Origin: Gammaproteobacteria bacterium
Lineage (GTDB): Bacteria > Pseudomonadota > Gammaproteobacteria > Eutrophobiales > Eutrophobiaceae
DNA: 64,000 nucleotides
Direction of reading: 5' to 3'
Assembly: GCA_004297165.1 (NCBI GenBank)
Contig: SCUJ01000006.1
Coordinates: 868,001 to 932,000, forward strand
Part shown: positions 17,238-26,764 of the stretch, piece after piece
Position numbering within the stretch: position 1 is the first letter of the stretch
How the letters are laid out: each line of letters starts with the position of its first letter
The notes under the pieces: model-generated
Databases searched by the model: none
Told to the model about the DNA's origin: nothing
Seen by the model: the letters and a program-made list of their open reading frames with translations, nothing else
Position numbers and translations under genes: made by a program

Positions 17238-19433
17238 TTACTGTTCCTTATGCGGCTGCTCCACTTCCTCTTCCTCAGCCGGCGGTGGACTTGCGGCGGG
17301 CTGCTCCGCCCGTTTGAGATCGTTGGCGCGCGCGATGAGGTAGGAACGGATGGCCACTGTGTCCTCAGCCTTCAGCCCATCGGCGAATGAACCCATGCCG
17401 CGCTCGATTAGGGCACCCTGCAATACGACCGTATCGAACGCCGCCTGATCATGCAGCATCGGCGTACGGGTAAGGTTTGGCGAGGCCGTGCCGCGGGTCT
17501 GGCCTTCCTCACCGTGACAAACGGAGCAGTTCTGCGAATACAGCGCCGCACCCGCGGTCACAACCTCGGCCGCGGCGGTGGCCGGCGGCGGATCGAGCGG
17601 CCTGGGCGTATACGGCGCTGCCGGCGGCAGCTCCGTCTTTCCGCCGAGACCGAAGACCAGCAGCCGCGAATAGTTTGGGGCGTAGTAGTCGTTGGCGCTG
17701 CCGCCGACGCTCACGGCGACATACTGCTGGCCGTCGAGTTCGTAAGTAATGGGCGCTGCCAACACTGAAGTCCGCGCGTCCATGCTCCACAGCTTCGCGC
17801 CAGTGCGTGCGTCATAGGCGCGAAACTCACCCGCGCTGCCGCCGCCCTGGAAGACCAGACCGCCGGCGGTGGCCAGCGCGGCGCCGGTGGTGCGATCCAC
17901 GGATTCACCGCGCCAGACCTCCTTGCCTTCAACAGGATCCCAGGCCTGGAGGTAACTCACGAAGCCGCTCGGTTCATCGGGATGCTCGCGATAATAGTCG
18001 GCGGAGGTCCCGAAGTTGACGCCCAGGTTGAAGCCGACGGTGCTGGGCTTGAACTCGGGATCGTGGGTCATCGGCATGTAGGCATGCTGGGTCGGGATAT
18101 ACATCAGTTCCGTATCCGGGCTGTAGGCATTGGAATGCCAGCCGTGCGCGCCCTGCACGCCCGGCAGCAGGTTGAAGGGCTTGTCATCGTATCTCGCTTC
18201 CGGCCTGACCCGCGGGCGCCCGGTCTCCATGTCCACGCCATCGGCCCAGTTCACCTCGGTAAAGGGCTTCGCCATGAGCAGCTCGCCGGTGCGGGCGTCG
18301 AGCATATAAAAGAATCCGTTCTTGCAGGGTTGCAGGATCACGCGGCGCTCCTGGCCATTGACGGTCAGGGTCACCGCCATCATCGGGCTGACCGCATCGT
18401 AATCCCAGGTATCGGCCGGGGAGGTCTGGTAATGCCAGACGTATTCACCGGTATCGGGCTTCAGGGCGAGGATGGAGGCGAGGAACAGATTATCGCCGCC
18501 GCTGGGGTCGCGGTGTTTCTGGTTCCACGGCGTGCCATTGCCGGTGCCGGTGTAGATCAGATCGGTCTCCGGATCGTAAATGGTGGAATCCCACACCGTG
18601 CCGCCGCCGCCGAGTTTCCACCAATCGCCGCTCCAGGTCTTGGCCGCCATCTCCATCTGCGGATTCTCAAAACCATCCGCCGGATTGCCGGGCACGGTGT
18701 AGAAGCGCCAGATCTGTTTGCCGGTCTCGGCATCGAAGGCGCTGATGAAGCCGCGTACGCCGAACTCGCTGCCGGAGGCCCCGACGAAGACCTTGCCCTT
18801 CGCCACCCTGGGCGCACTGGTGATGGAGTAACGATGTATCGGCGAGCCGGCCTTGTCTGCGTCATAAACCAGGGTGGACCAGATCTCCTTGCCGGTTGCG
18901 GCGTCTATGGCGATCAGCTTCGCGTCGAAGGTGCCGACGTAGATCTTGCCGTTCCAGGCGGCGATGCCGCGGTTGACCAGGCCGCAGCAGACCTGACGGG
19001 CCGCCTCGCGGGGCGTCTTCGGATTGTAGCGCCAGAGCTCCTTGCCCGTTTTCGCGTCGAAGGCATAGACAACGCTCCAGGGCGTGGCCGCATAGATCAC
19101 GCCATCGATGTAGAGCGGCGTGCCGTATTGCGACTGGTTCGAGTCGAAATCGGCGTACCACATCAGACCGAGATCCTTGACGTTGCCGGTATCGATCTGC
19201 GTCAAACGGCTGTAGCGCTGCTCGTCGTGGGTGCCTCCATAGGACAGCCACTGGGAGGGTTCAGCCGCGGCATTCAGCAGGCGCTCGGCCGTCACATTCG
19301 CCGCTTTCACCGCGGCGGTAGCGGTCTGGTCAGGCGCGGCTGGCGCGGGCGCCGCCGGTTCCTGGGCGCGTTCACAACCCGTCAATGTCAGCGCCAGTGA
19401 GGCGATTAAAACCAGGAGCCGTATCTGAAACAT
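17238..19433 (-). CDS. PQQ-dependent alcohol dehydrogenase, quinohaemoprotein lipoprotein
   Basis: The 731-residue protein is a close paralogue of the one at 1286. The lipobox is LTLTGC. The propeller carries VCCGLVNRG, SEFGVRG, GTGNGTPWN and TWDYD (about Asp344 and Asp346), and the C-terminal haem is CSVCH at about 636-640. The start was placed at MFQIRLL, where GGGGGGAACAACG precedes; an ATG five codons upstream lies inside that sequence. It is followed upstream on the same strand by the flavocytochrome genes, so both enzymes may act on one pathway. The C-terminal tail is Pro/Glu-rich. Confidence 0.92.
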   Translation of the reverse strand: MFQIRLLVLIASLALTLTGCERAQEPAAPAPAAPDQTATAAVKAANVTAERLLNAAAEPSQWLSYGGTHDEQRYSRLTQIDTGNVKDLGLMWYADFDSNQSQYGTPLYIDGVIYAATPWSVVYAFDAKTGKELWRYNPKTPREAARQVCCGLVNRGIAAWNGKIYVGTFDAKLIAIDAATGKEIWSTLVYDADKAGSPIHRYSITSAPRVAKGKVFVGASGSEFGVRGFISAFDAETGKQIWRFYTVPGNPADGFENPQMEMAAKTWSGDWWKLGGGGTVWDSTIYDPETDLIYTGTGNGTPWNQKHRDPSGGDNLFLASILALKPDTGEYVWHYQTSPADTWDYDAVSPMMAVTLTVNGQERRVILQPCKNGFFYMLDARTGELLMAKPFTEVNWADGVDMETGRPRVRPEARYDDKPFNLLPGVQGAHGWHSNAYSPDTELMYIPTQHAYMPMTHDPEFKPSTVGFNLGVNFGTSADYYREHPDEPSGFVSYLQAWDPVEGKEVWRGESVDRTTGAALATAGGLVFQGGGSAGEFRAYDARTGAKLWSMDARTSVLAAPITYELDGQQYVAVSVGGSANDYYAPNYSRLLVFGLGGKTELPPAAPYTPRPLDPPPATAAAEVVTAGAALYSQNCSVCHGEEGQTRGTASPNLTRTPMLHDQAAFDTVVLQGALIERGMGSFADGLKAEDTVAIRSYLIARANDLKRAEQPAASPPPAEEEEVEQPHKEQ

Positions 19434-19484
19434 CGTTGTTCCCCCCATTGCTGCTTGTTTTGTTATGAATTCTGTTAAGAAAAA

Positions 19485-19820
19485 CTACTGCCGCGTCAGG
19501 TAGGCGGCCAGCGCCTCGAGGTCCTGATCGCTGATCTCCGTCTTACGGAAGAAGGGCATGACGGAAACGCCCTTGCGGACGTTGATCTTGATGAAATCCG
19601 GCGTCAGGTCGCCGCGTTTGGATAATACCGGTTCGATCTTGCCCTCATACTTGGCGCGCAGCGCCGTGGTGCCGGGGAAGGTCGGGCCGTCCCCATGACA
19701 GGGTTCGCACCAATGCGCGAATACCTCGCGGCCTTGTGCCTCCAGTTCTCCGGCGGCCCACGCCGAACCAGCACCGGTCAGAAGCAGACCGGCCATAGCG
19801 AAACCTAATATCCGCATCAT
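19485..19820 (-). CDS. Small cytochrome c subunit of a p-cresol methylhydroxylase-like enzyme
   Basis: The 111-residue periplasmic protein has a cleavable signal (GLLLTGAGSAWA) and one haem site CEPCH at residues 38-42, with a distal Met in SVMPFF. Its ATG overlaps the stop of the upstream flavoprotein by ATGA. That pairing is the arrangement of p-cresol methylhydroxylase and eugenol hydroxylase, where the cytochrome takes electrons from covalent FAD. It may pass them on to the terminal oxidase chain. Confidence 0.82.
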   Translation of the reverse strand: MMRILGFAMAGLLLTGAGSAWAAGELEAQGREVFAHWCEPCHGDGPTFPGTTALRAKYEGKIEPVLSKRGDLTPDFIKINVRKGVSVMPFFRKTEISDQDLEALAAYLTRQ

Positions 19821-21457
19821 GGTTTCCTTCTCCCCTCGCGTAAATGTTTGGGCCAGATGCCATAGCGGCCTGGCGAGATGATGCCGTTGGGATCCACCGC
19901 GTCCTTGAGCGTCTCATGGAACCGCAACAGGGCATGATTGTTAAAGGAATAGGTTGCCATGATGTCGCCCTGATAGGCGGGCGCGGTGCGGTATTCGCCC
20001 CAGCCGTTCTCCGCGGCGATTGTTATCAGCTTGCGAAAGGACTCGCGATTCTTTTTGTTGGTGGCGACATCCTTGATGATCGGGAAGCCGTACAGGAACA
20101 TGAACGATCGGATCCAGTAGGTGCCCACCGCGGGAAACGGCACGCCGGGCAGACCGAGCTCGACGGCGGCCTGATTGATGACCCGCTGGGCCCGCAACAC
20201 CTCCTCGCCCGTGCGCGGGATGATGGGCGAGAACCAAATATGGCCGTCGCTGGGTTGCGGCACGGTTTCCGACCGCGCGCCGATGAAGAAGATGTCGAGA
20301 TTGGGGACTCCGAAGACCACCTTGTGGACCTTGGCGATCTGTTCCGGCGTCAGGGGCATCTCCAGGAGTTCGGGTTCCGAGAAGGTAGCGCCGGGGATTG
20401 CTTCGAACTTTTTCCGGGAATACGCCCACTGCGCCCGGATGACCTCGGGCGGTCCGTAATATTGCAGGCGGCAGGCCCACATCCCCATCCCCTTGTCCCG
20501 CGCGAGTTTTTCCAATTGCGCATCGGACGGTCCGCCCGGCGTGGCCAGGAGTTCCATCAATTCCGCCGCGGGCGGGCGGCGGACCTCATCGCCCGGCATC
20601 AGGCCGGGATTGGTGAGCGGTGCGCCGAGGAATGGCATGCCGTTCGTAATCGCGGAGTTCTCCAGGAAGTTGAGGGTGTCGATGAGCGGGATCAGGTCGT
20701 TGTACTTCGGCACGCTCACGGTGGCGGAGAGATAGGCCTCGGGCTGCGGCATCAGCCAGAAACCCATCTTCGTGCAGATGCCGAAATTGGATTGCGAGAA
20801 CAGCCCGTCCACCGAGGGGCCGAAACCAGTCTTGTACTGTTGCCAGCTCTTGCAGCCCGGCATGGCCCCCATCCCTGTGCGCATCGTCTCGCCGTTCGCG
20901 AGCACGACCTCCATGCCGCAATGCGCTTCGAAATGATTGCGGTACATCGGCATGGTGTAACCGCCGCCGCGATCCATGGCGTTGCCGATGAGGCTGCCCC
21001 AACCGGGGTCCGGCACATCCAGCCAGAGTTTCGAGCCGGCGGCCTGCAAATGCTTGTAGGCCTCGAAATAACTCACGCCCGGCTCCACCAGGATCGAGGC
21101 ATTGCGCTCGTCCACCTCCAGCACCCGATTCATGCGCTTGAGGTCCAGGACCACGCTGCCCGAAAGGGTCGGGGCCGAGCCGCCGTAACCGAGGTTCCGG
21201 CCGGTGGAGATGGGATAGATCGGTAGACGCCTGCGGTTGGCGATGCGCACGATCTCCTGGACCTGCTCCACGGTATCGGGCGCGACGGCGGCGGAGGCGA
21301 CCAGTTCCTCTTCCTCCTGCCAGAAGGGGGTGTAGGCGTCGCGATAGAGATTCACATCCTCCTCGCTGTCGAACACCCATTCCGCGCCGACCACGTCGCG
21401 GAAGTCCTTCACCGCGGCGGCGAAATCCTGCTGGCTGACGCCTGGCGGTAATTTCAT
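19817..21457 (-). CDS. FAD-linked oxidase, p-cresol methylhydroxylase/vanillyl-alcohol-oxidase family
   Basis: The 546-residue flavoprotein has a PCMH-type FAD-binding domain (IYPISTGRNLGYGGSAP at about 90-105, DLKRMNRVLEVDERN, LIGNAMDRGGGYT) and the VAO-family C-terminal cap (GHIWFSPIIPRTGEE). Length and order match the 4-cresol dehydrogenase flavoprotein. Such enzymes oxidise para-alkylphenols by hydride removal and hydration, in the periplasm. No N-terminal signal is evident, which is also true of known flavoprotein subunits. The coupled cytochrome gene supports the assignment. The phenol (cresol, eugenol or other) cannot be told from sequence. Confidence 0.87.
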   Translation of the reverse strand: MKLPPGVSQQDFAAAVKDFRDVVGAEWVFDSEEDVNLYRDAYTPFWQEEEELVASAAVAPDTVEQVQEIVRIANRRRLPIYPISTGRNLGYGGSAPTLSGSVVLDLKRMNRVLEVDERNASILVEPGVSYFEAYKHLQAAGSKLWLDVPDPGWGSLIGNAMDRGGGYTMPMYRNHFEAHCGMEVVLANGETMRTGMGAMPGCKSWQQYKTGFGPSVDGLFSQSNFGICTKMGFWLMPQPEAYLSATVSVPKYNDLIPLIDTLNFLENSAITNGMPFLGAPLTNPGLMPGDEVRRPPAAELMELLATPGGPSDAQLEKLARDKGMGMWACRLQYYGPPEVIRAQWAYSRKKFEAIPGATFSEPELLEMPLTPEQIAKVHKVVFGVPNLDIFFIGARSETVPQPSDGHIWFSPIIPRTGEEVLRAQRVINQAAVELGLPGVPFPAVGTYWIRSFMFLYGFPIIKDVATNKKNRESFRKLITIAAENGWGEYRTAPAYQGDIMATYSFNNHALLRFHETLKDAVDPNGIISPGRYGIWPKHLREGRRKP

Positions 21458-21482
21458 GACTTGCTCCCCCCTTGTGTATCGA

Positions 21483-21992
21483 TCAGGCTGCCGTCACTGG
21501 CGCGATGACCCAGGCGTATAACGTCTCCCGGTCCCGGATCTGTTGTTGTGGTTTGAACTGTGTTGCCGCATGCAGCGTGGCCGCGACCGATCGCGCCGCC
21601 TGCCTCGCCCATTCTGTGTTTTTTTCAAGATTCGCGACTGGCGCCGGGAATACAAGGCTCGTCTTCATGCGCAGTTCCCGCGCCAACATCTCCAGACAAA
21701 ACAAGGTATCGCCACCCGTGAGACCAACCAGATTCAAGGGCGTGCCCCGAAGCGCCGGGCGCAGTTCCCCATACCAATACTGTGCAAGCGCGTCGGCGCC
21801 TGCCAACTGCACGGTGTTTATTGAATCAAACTGCGCTGCGAAGTCCCGGCTTTCCGGGTAACGGCTATCGATGAGGATGGTATGGTCGAGTTTACGAACA
21901 GGGCCGGCGAGTGCATTGTGTATTCCGTAACCCGCCAACGGCAATGCGGCAGTGGCAACGCCCAGCTTGAGAAAAGACCTGCGGTTAGTCAT
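21483..21992 (-). CDS. Tat-exported protein of unknown function
   Basis: The 169-residue protein begins with a twin-arginine signal, NRRSFLKLGVATAALPLAGYG. The mature part has an alpha/beta look (HTILIDSRYPESRDFAAQF, NLVGLTGGDTLFCLEML) and no cofactor motif I recognise. GGGAGGACTGAAGCCG supports the ATG. It lies directly upstream of the flavoprotein and in the same direction. It may be a folding or cofactor-insertion factor or an accessory subunit, but this is guesswork from position. Confidence 0.75.
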   Translation of the reverse strand: MTNRRSFLKLGVATAALPLAGYGIHNALAGPVRKLDHTILIDSRYPESRDFAAQFDSINTVQLAGADALAQYWYGELRPALRGTPLNLVGLTGGDTLFCLEMLARELRMKTSLVFPAPVANLEKNTEWARQAARSVAATLHAATQFKPQQQIRDRETLYAWVIAPVTAA

Positions 21993-22125
21993 CGGCTTCA
22001 GTCCTCCCCAACTCTACTTAAGCCTCTTTCCGGAATCGGCTGCCGGCAACGGTCGCGGCATGCCTGTCCGAATCATAACTGGACCGGCAGGACACTACAA
22101 TAACCGGATTCCGGAGCTTTTCTGG

Positions 22126-22539
22126 TTACGCCGGACGGTGCTCGGTGCCGGCGCCGTCGGTCAACGCCAGCAGCAGGCACGCCTGGATCATGTGCGCGGT
22201 GTGCCATACGCCTTTGGGCACGATCGCGAGCCGGCCTGCCGTCAGTTTGAGCAGCCGTTCCTCGCCCTCAATCTCGAAAATCAGGGTCAACTCGCCGCTT
22301 ATAAGATATAGGATTTCATCGCCGGCCGGGTGCCTCTCCCAATTTGGCCAGTCCCTGTCCATCGGCAGGACCGTGAGCAGCCGTCCATGTGGTGCGGCAA
22401 GCAGTCGTTTGATGCCCGCATCCGTGGGACTGCCTGACATTACCTGTGACCAGAATGCCTCGCCGCCGGGCAGGGTCACGGCCGCGCCGTCGGTTTCCAG
22501 GAGGAGGTAGTTCTTCTGGGGATCGATCAGGTTGGGCAT
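22126..22539 (-). CDS. Cupin-domain protein
   Basis: The 137-residue protein has one cupin barrel: WERHPAGDEILYLISGELTL, with His and Glu ligand positions, and LTAGRLAIVPKGVWHTA. GGAGACAGTC upstream selects MPNLIDPQ as the start over an ATG 15 codons earlier. It is a probable divalent-metal binder of unknown activity, read in the same direction as the Tat protein and flavocytochrome genes, so it may serve the same pathway. Confidence 0.82.
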   Translation of the reverse strand: MPNLIDPQKNYLLLETDGAAVTLPGGEAFWSQVMSGSPTDAGIKRLLAAPHGRLLTVLPMDRDWPNWERHPAGDEILYLISGELTLIFEIEGEERLLKLTAGRLAIVPKGVWHTAHMIQACLLLALTDGAGTEHRPA

Positions 22540-22629
22540 GACTGTCTCCGGGCGGGTGGTTAAATACCCTCCCCCTGCCAACACAGGGGGAGGTTCTGAC
22601 AGATGAATCTGCTTAAGAGGTAAAGTGAG

Positions 22630-25092
22630 CTAGAAATGGCGGGTCACTGTCACTCCAAACTCACGCGGCGGGGCGACGTTACCCTGCTCGCGTCCCAGGC
22701 CAATGCCGATGAGCGGCAGCTTGCCGTTGAAATAGACCTTGTCCGTGAGATTGACGGCATAGAGCTGGACATCCCAATCCGTGCTCGGCGATACCCAGGT
22801 GATGCGGCCGTTGACGACCGTGTATCCTTCCTGTACGCCTTCGATCGGATTAGACGCAACGTTATTTCCCAGATCGGCGGTGTAGGGCAGGAAATAGATC
22901 TTCGACTGGTAACGCGCGTCGATCCTGGGAGTTAGCGTGCCCCTGTCGCCAAGGTTAAACTCGTATGAACCACCGATGGCGAAGGTAAATTCCGGCGTGC
23001 GCGTCGAGTAACATGGGTCGCCGTTCGCGAACTCGACACATTGACCCGAAAATCCCGGGTCAGTGAGTTCATGGTGGATATAGCCGAGCGTACTGTCGAT
23101 CATGAGGTTTTCGATCGGGTTGGCCTGCGCCTCGACTTCCACACCCCAGTACTCGGACTCGCCGGAGTTAATCTGGTGGAACCACTGCGCGCCGGACGCA
23201 TCCGGCAAGTCGCCTCGGAATACCTGCTGATCGGAGTAAATGGAGAAAAACACGTTGGTGTTAAGACGCAGCCGGTGTTCGAACCATTCGCTCTTAAAGC
23301 CGCCCTCGTAGTTATCCAGGTTCTCGGACAGGAAATTGGCCAGTTGCAGTCCGTTCGCGGGACGCGGGCTGAAACCACCGCCACGGAATCCGGTCGAGTA
23401 GAATGCAAACAAGAGCAGGTTATCGTTGACCTGGTAGTCCAGACCAACCGTCGGCGACCAGTTGGTCTCCGCGATGGGCACCAGCCCCGGGGAGGTTTGC
23501 GTCGTGAACCCTGGCACGGGCAGCCGGTCGGTGCCGTCGAAATTATGCCGCGAGATGTACGCATTCTTCTCGTCATCGGTGTAACGGATGCCGGCGGTCA
23601 ACGCGAGTTGATCGGTGATGTCATAAACGCCATGCACGAACACCGCCCAATTGGTCGCATCCTGGGTGTCATGGGAGTCCTGTTGGTAGATGACCCCCGG
23701 AAAGAGCGAGCCGGACTGATAGTTGGAATCATCCGCTGTGTAATAGAAGAAACCCGCCGTCCAGTCGAGCCGGTCAAACGCCCGGCCGGTGAACTGGAAT
23801 TCCTGGGTGAGTTGATCGTGCCGGGTGACGTCCCAAGTCAGATCCAGGGGGATCGGCGAGCCGCTCGAGGTCCGTCCAAAACTGTTTTTGAATTCTCGGT
23901 AGGCGGTGATCGACTTGATATTCAGTTCCGGGCTGATCTGCCATTCAACGGCGCCAGCTATTCCGTATTCGTCCACGTCGTTGACGTTGGGGAAGGTCCG
24001 GCCTGAGACCGGATCGACATAGCGGTTATAGTTGGTGTAGGGGCTGTCGGTAAGAAAGCGATCGTCCCATGCCACGCCGAATATCGGCACGCCGACGGCA
24101 AAGTTCCAAAACTCGGACAGACCCGCTTCCGGCGTGCCCGGCCGGTAGAATCGGACATATTTGTCCGCCGGACCCTTCTGATGCTGGTGGGTGACATCGG
24201 CGCTCAGGGTTACATCAATTTCGGGGGAGGCATGCCACAAAAACATGGCGCGGCCTGACTGGACGTTTTCGTTGCCCAGTTCGTCGACGACGCAATTCCC
24301 GCTCTCATTTACAGCCGAGCCGAGATCGATGGATAGTCCAGGGAAGCCAAGGCCCGGTATGGGTGGAACGCCTGTCCCGCCGCCGCCGAGACTGCCGGGG
24401 CCGTTGACGCATTCGTAGTCCAGAATGTCGAAGTAGCCGTCCTGGGTCTTCGAGGACCCCGAAAACCTCGCCAGCAGCACATCGGGCACGACCTCGACGT
24501 CCAGCATGCCGCGCACGTTCAGGCGGTCGCGTTCGCCGACGGTGATGGAAATATTACCGCCGCCGCCCTGCGGTTTGCTTGAAATAAAACGCACCGCGCC
24601 GCCGACTGCGTTCTTGCCGAACAACGTGCCTTGGGGGCCGCGCAGCACCTCCACGCGTTCGAGATCGAGCAGGTCCAGGATGGCGCCCTGGTTGCGACCG
24701 AGATAGACGTCGTCAATGTAGATCGGCACACCCGGCTCGTAAGAGAGGATATTGTCGTTGAGACCGATGCCGCGCACGAAAGCGGCCATGGTCGAACCCC
24801 AGCCCGCGCCCAACGGCGCGATGACCGCGTTGGGCACAAACATTTCGATGTCGGCGGTGTCCGCAGCGCCCCGATCCTCAAGCAGATCGCCTGAAAAGGC
24901 CGAGATGGCGAGCGGGGTCTCCTGGAGATTTTGTTCACGGTAGCGCGCCGTGACCGTGATCTCCTCAATGCCCTGCTCCTGTCCGTAAGCGGGCCAGGCG
25001 ATCGCGGCGACGGCAAAAACGCCAGCCGGGATCACGACCTTGGTAATAAGTGAGTGAACGTGATGTGCTAATGAAGCGCCTGGTAATGTCAT
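22630..25092 (-). CDS. TonB-dependent outer-membrane receptor
   Basis: The 820-residue protein has a signal peptide ending PAYGQ, then a TonB-box-like EEITVTARYREQNLQETP. The plug domain (VEVLRGPQGTLFGKNAVGGAV) and a 22-strand-type barrel end in the C-terminal aromatic GVTVTRHF. This is the class common in catabolic gene clusters for bulky or hydrophobic substrates, and resembles receptors of the iron-complex group. GGGGAGGATGAC selects the start. The ligand is unknown. Neighbouring oxidative enzymes suggest a carbon substrate; a metal-chelate such as a lanthanide complex is an alternative. Confidence 0.92.
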   Translation of the reverse strand: MTLPGASLAHHVHSLITKVVIPAGVFAVAAIAWPAYGQEQGIEEITVTARYREQNLQETPLAISAFSGDLLEDRGAADTADIEMFVPNAVIAPLGAGWGSTMAAFVRGIGLNDNILSYEPGVPIYIDDVYLGRNQGAILDLLDLERVEVLRGPQGTLFGKNAVGGAVRFISSKPQGGGGNISITVGERDRLNVRGMLDVEVVPDVLLARFSGSSKTQDGYFDILDYECVNGPGSLGGGGTGVPPIPGLGFPGLSIDLGSAVNESGNCVVDELGNENVQSGRAMFLWHASPEIDVTLSADVTHQHQKGPADKYVRFYRPGTPEAGLSEFWNFAVGVPIFGVAWDDRFLTDSPYTNYNRYVDPVSGRTFPNVNDVDEYGIAGAVEWQISPELNIKSITAYREFKNSFGRTSSGSPIPLDLTWDVTRHDQLTQEFQFTGRAFDRLDWTAGFFYYTADDSNYQSGSLFPGVIYQQDSHDTQDATNWAVFVHGVYDITDQLALTAGIRYTDDEKNAYISRHNFDGTDRLPVPGFTTQTSPGLVPIAETNWSPTVGLDYQVNDNLLLFAFYSTGFRGGGFSPRPANGLQLANFLSENLDNYEGGFKSEWFEHRLRLNTNVFFSIYSDQQVFRGDLPDASGAQWFHQINSGESEYWGVEVEAQANPIENLMIDSTLGYIHHELTDPGFSGQCVEFANGDPCYSTRTPEFTFAIGGSYEFNLGDRGTLTPRIDARYQSKIYFLPYTADLGNNVASNPIEGVQEGYTVVNGRITWVSPSTDWDVQLYAVNLTDKVYFNGKLPLIGIGLGREQGNVAPPREFGVTVTRHF

Positions 25093-25283
25093 GTCATCCT
25101 CCCCGAGTATGGTCAGACAAAGCATGGGTATGAATCACCGCACCTGATGAACACAAGCACGACGATCCATTTAGATTACGATAGATACTGCCATCAACCC
25201 CGCTAGGAACTCTAGTAGCCGGGAATGAGGATAGCAAGAGGATAATGGAAAGGCCCTACTACTCTAGGGATTGCGAATTTGGA

Positions 25284-26621
25284 TCAACCCTCTCCTGCCG
25301 CCATCTTGTTCAACTGTTCCGTCTTCGCCAGATCCGCACGATAGCTGCGCGCGCCCAGAAAATAATGGACCGCCGCCCAGATATTGGCCATCCCAACAAT
25401 CACAAGACCGTAAGATAATGAGGGTTTGCCGACGGTGGGCTCCAGTTGATCGCTGATCATCCCGGCGAAGAGCGGACCGAGACCGAGACCGATCAGGGTC
25501 TGGACGAAGAGCAGGATGGAGGTGGAGACCGCCCGCATCCGGACCGTGGCCAACGCCTGCGCCACGGCGAAGGATGGGCCGAAGAACATCGAGGCGAGGA
25601 TAACCATCACCGAAAAGGCCGGCACGACCAACCGCATGTCCGGCGACAGATACGACACAAACTGGAACGGCACCATTATCACGCAGGCGATGCCCGGCAC
25701 CCACATGTACCAACGCCGGTCGCCGGTCCGGGTGCTCAGTCTGTCGGAGAGCAGCCCGCCCGTGAAGGTGCCGACGGTCCCGACCAGGGCGAAGATCGCC
25801 AGATAGGCGCCCGCCGCCTTGGTATCCATGCCGTGGGAACGCATGAAGAACGAGGCGTTCCAGGTGCTGCCCGCGTACCAGACCACGGAATGCAGGGCTG
25901 CGGCCATGGACATGTGCATGAAGGACCAGCGGGTGCATAAATATTTGCACGCCTCCCACATGGCGGGGGTCTCGTGTTTGCGGATCGCACCTTCGGTGTC
26001 GGAATAGCCGCGGGGCGGCTCCTTCACCGTCAACCGGAGCAGCAGGGCGACGGTGAGCCCCGGCAGGCCGACCAGCACGAAGGTCAACCGCCAGCCGAAG
26101 GCTACGTTCAACCAGCCGGAGGCGTAGTTGCCGATGGCGGTCCCGAACGGCACCGCCATGGCGTAGATGGAGAGCGCCGTGCCGCGGATCTTGCTCGGGA
26201 AGTAATCGGAGATCAGGGAGTGGGACGGCGGCGAGCCCCCGGATTCCCCGACCGCGGTGCCGATGCGCGCGCAGATGAGCGAATAGAACCCCTGCGCCGC
26301 GCCGCACAACGCGGTCGCGATGCTCCAGAGGGCTACCGCGATCGTCAGGACATTCACCCGGCTCCAGGCGTCCGCCAGCCGTGCGATGGGGATGCCCAGT
26401 ACGGAATAGAACAGTGCGAAGGCGATCCCGCCCAGCAGCCCCAGTTGAGTGTCGGTGAACTGGAACTGTTCCTTGATGGGTTGCAGGAGGACGCCAAGCA
26501 CGCCCCGGTCGACGGTATTAAAGATGTAACCGAGCACCAGCATGCCCAGCACGTAACCCCGGTAGGCGTTGCTGTAAACAGGCCGCGCAGCGGCGTCCTG
26601 GCTCCCCGATTCAACCGTCAT
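25284..26621 (-). CDS. Major facilitator superfamily transporter (spinster-like)
   Basis: The 445-residue protein has about 12 transmembrane helices and MFS motifs: VDRGVLGVLLQPIKEQF near helix 1 and SVLGIPIARLADAWSRVNV as the helix 2-3 loop. AVGESGGSPPSHSLISDYFP is characteristic of the spinster-like group seen in aromatic and steroid clusters. It should move an organic acid or similar solute across the inner membrane. GGAGAGGGACGG precedes the ATG. It lies just upstream of the TonB receptor on the same strand, so the two could form an uptake route. Confidence 0.9.
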   Translation of the reverse strand: MTVESGSQDAAARPVYSNAYRGYVLGMLVLGYIFNTVDRGVLGVLLQPIKEQFQFTDTQLGLLGGIAFALFYSVLGIPIARLADAWSRVNVLTIAVALWSIATALCGAAQGFYSLICARIGTAVGESGGSPPSHSLISDYFPSKIRGTALSIYAMAVPFGTAIGNYASGWLNVAFGWRLTFVLVGLPGLTVALLLRLTVKEPPRGYSDTEGAIRKHETPAMWEACKYLCTRWSFMHMSMAAALHSVVWYAGSTWNASFFMRSHGMDTKAAGAYLAIFALVGTVGTFTGGLLSDRLSTRTGDRRWYMWVPGIACVIMVPFQFVSYLSPDMRLVVPAFSVMVILASMFFGPSFAVAQALATVRMRAVSTSILLFVQTLIGLGLGPLFAGMISDQLEPTVGKPSLSYGLVIVGMANIWAAVHYFLGARSYRADLAKTEQLNKMAAGEG

Positions 26622-26764
26622 CCGTCCCTCTCCCCCTGTTTATTTTGTCGACAACAACTTGCCCACCTCTTAACAAGTCGTCGATTCTGAGAATCCCTGT
26701 TCGGGATTAATGGTAACGCAGCGAACAGGATAACTGGTTATGGTCCGACTATTCAAACTGCCCT

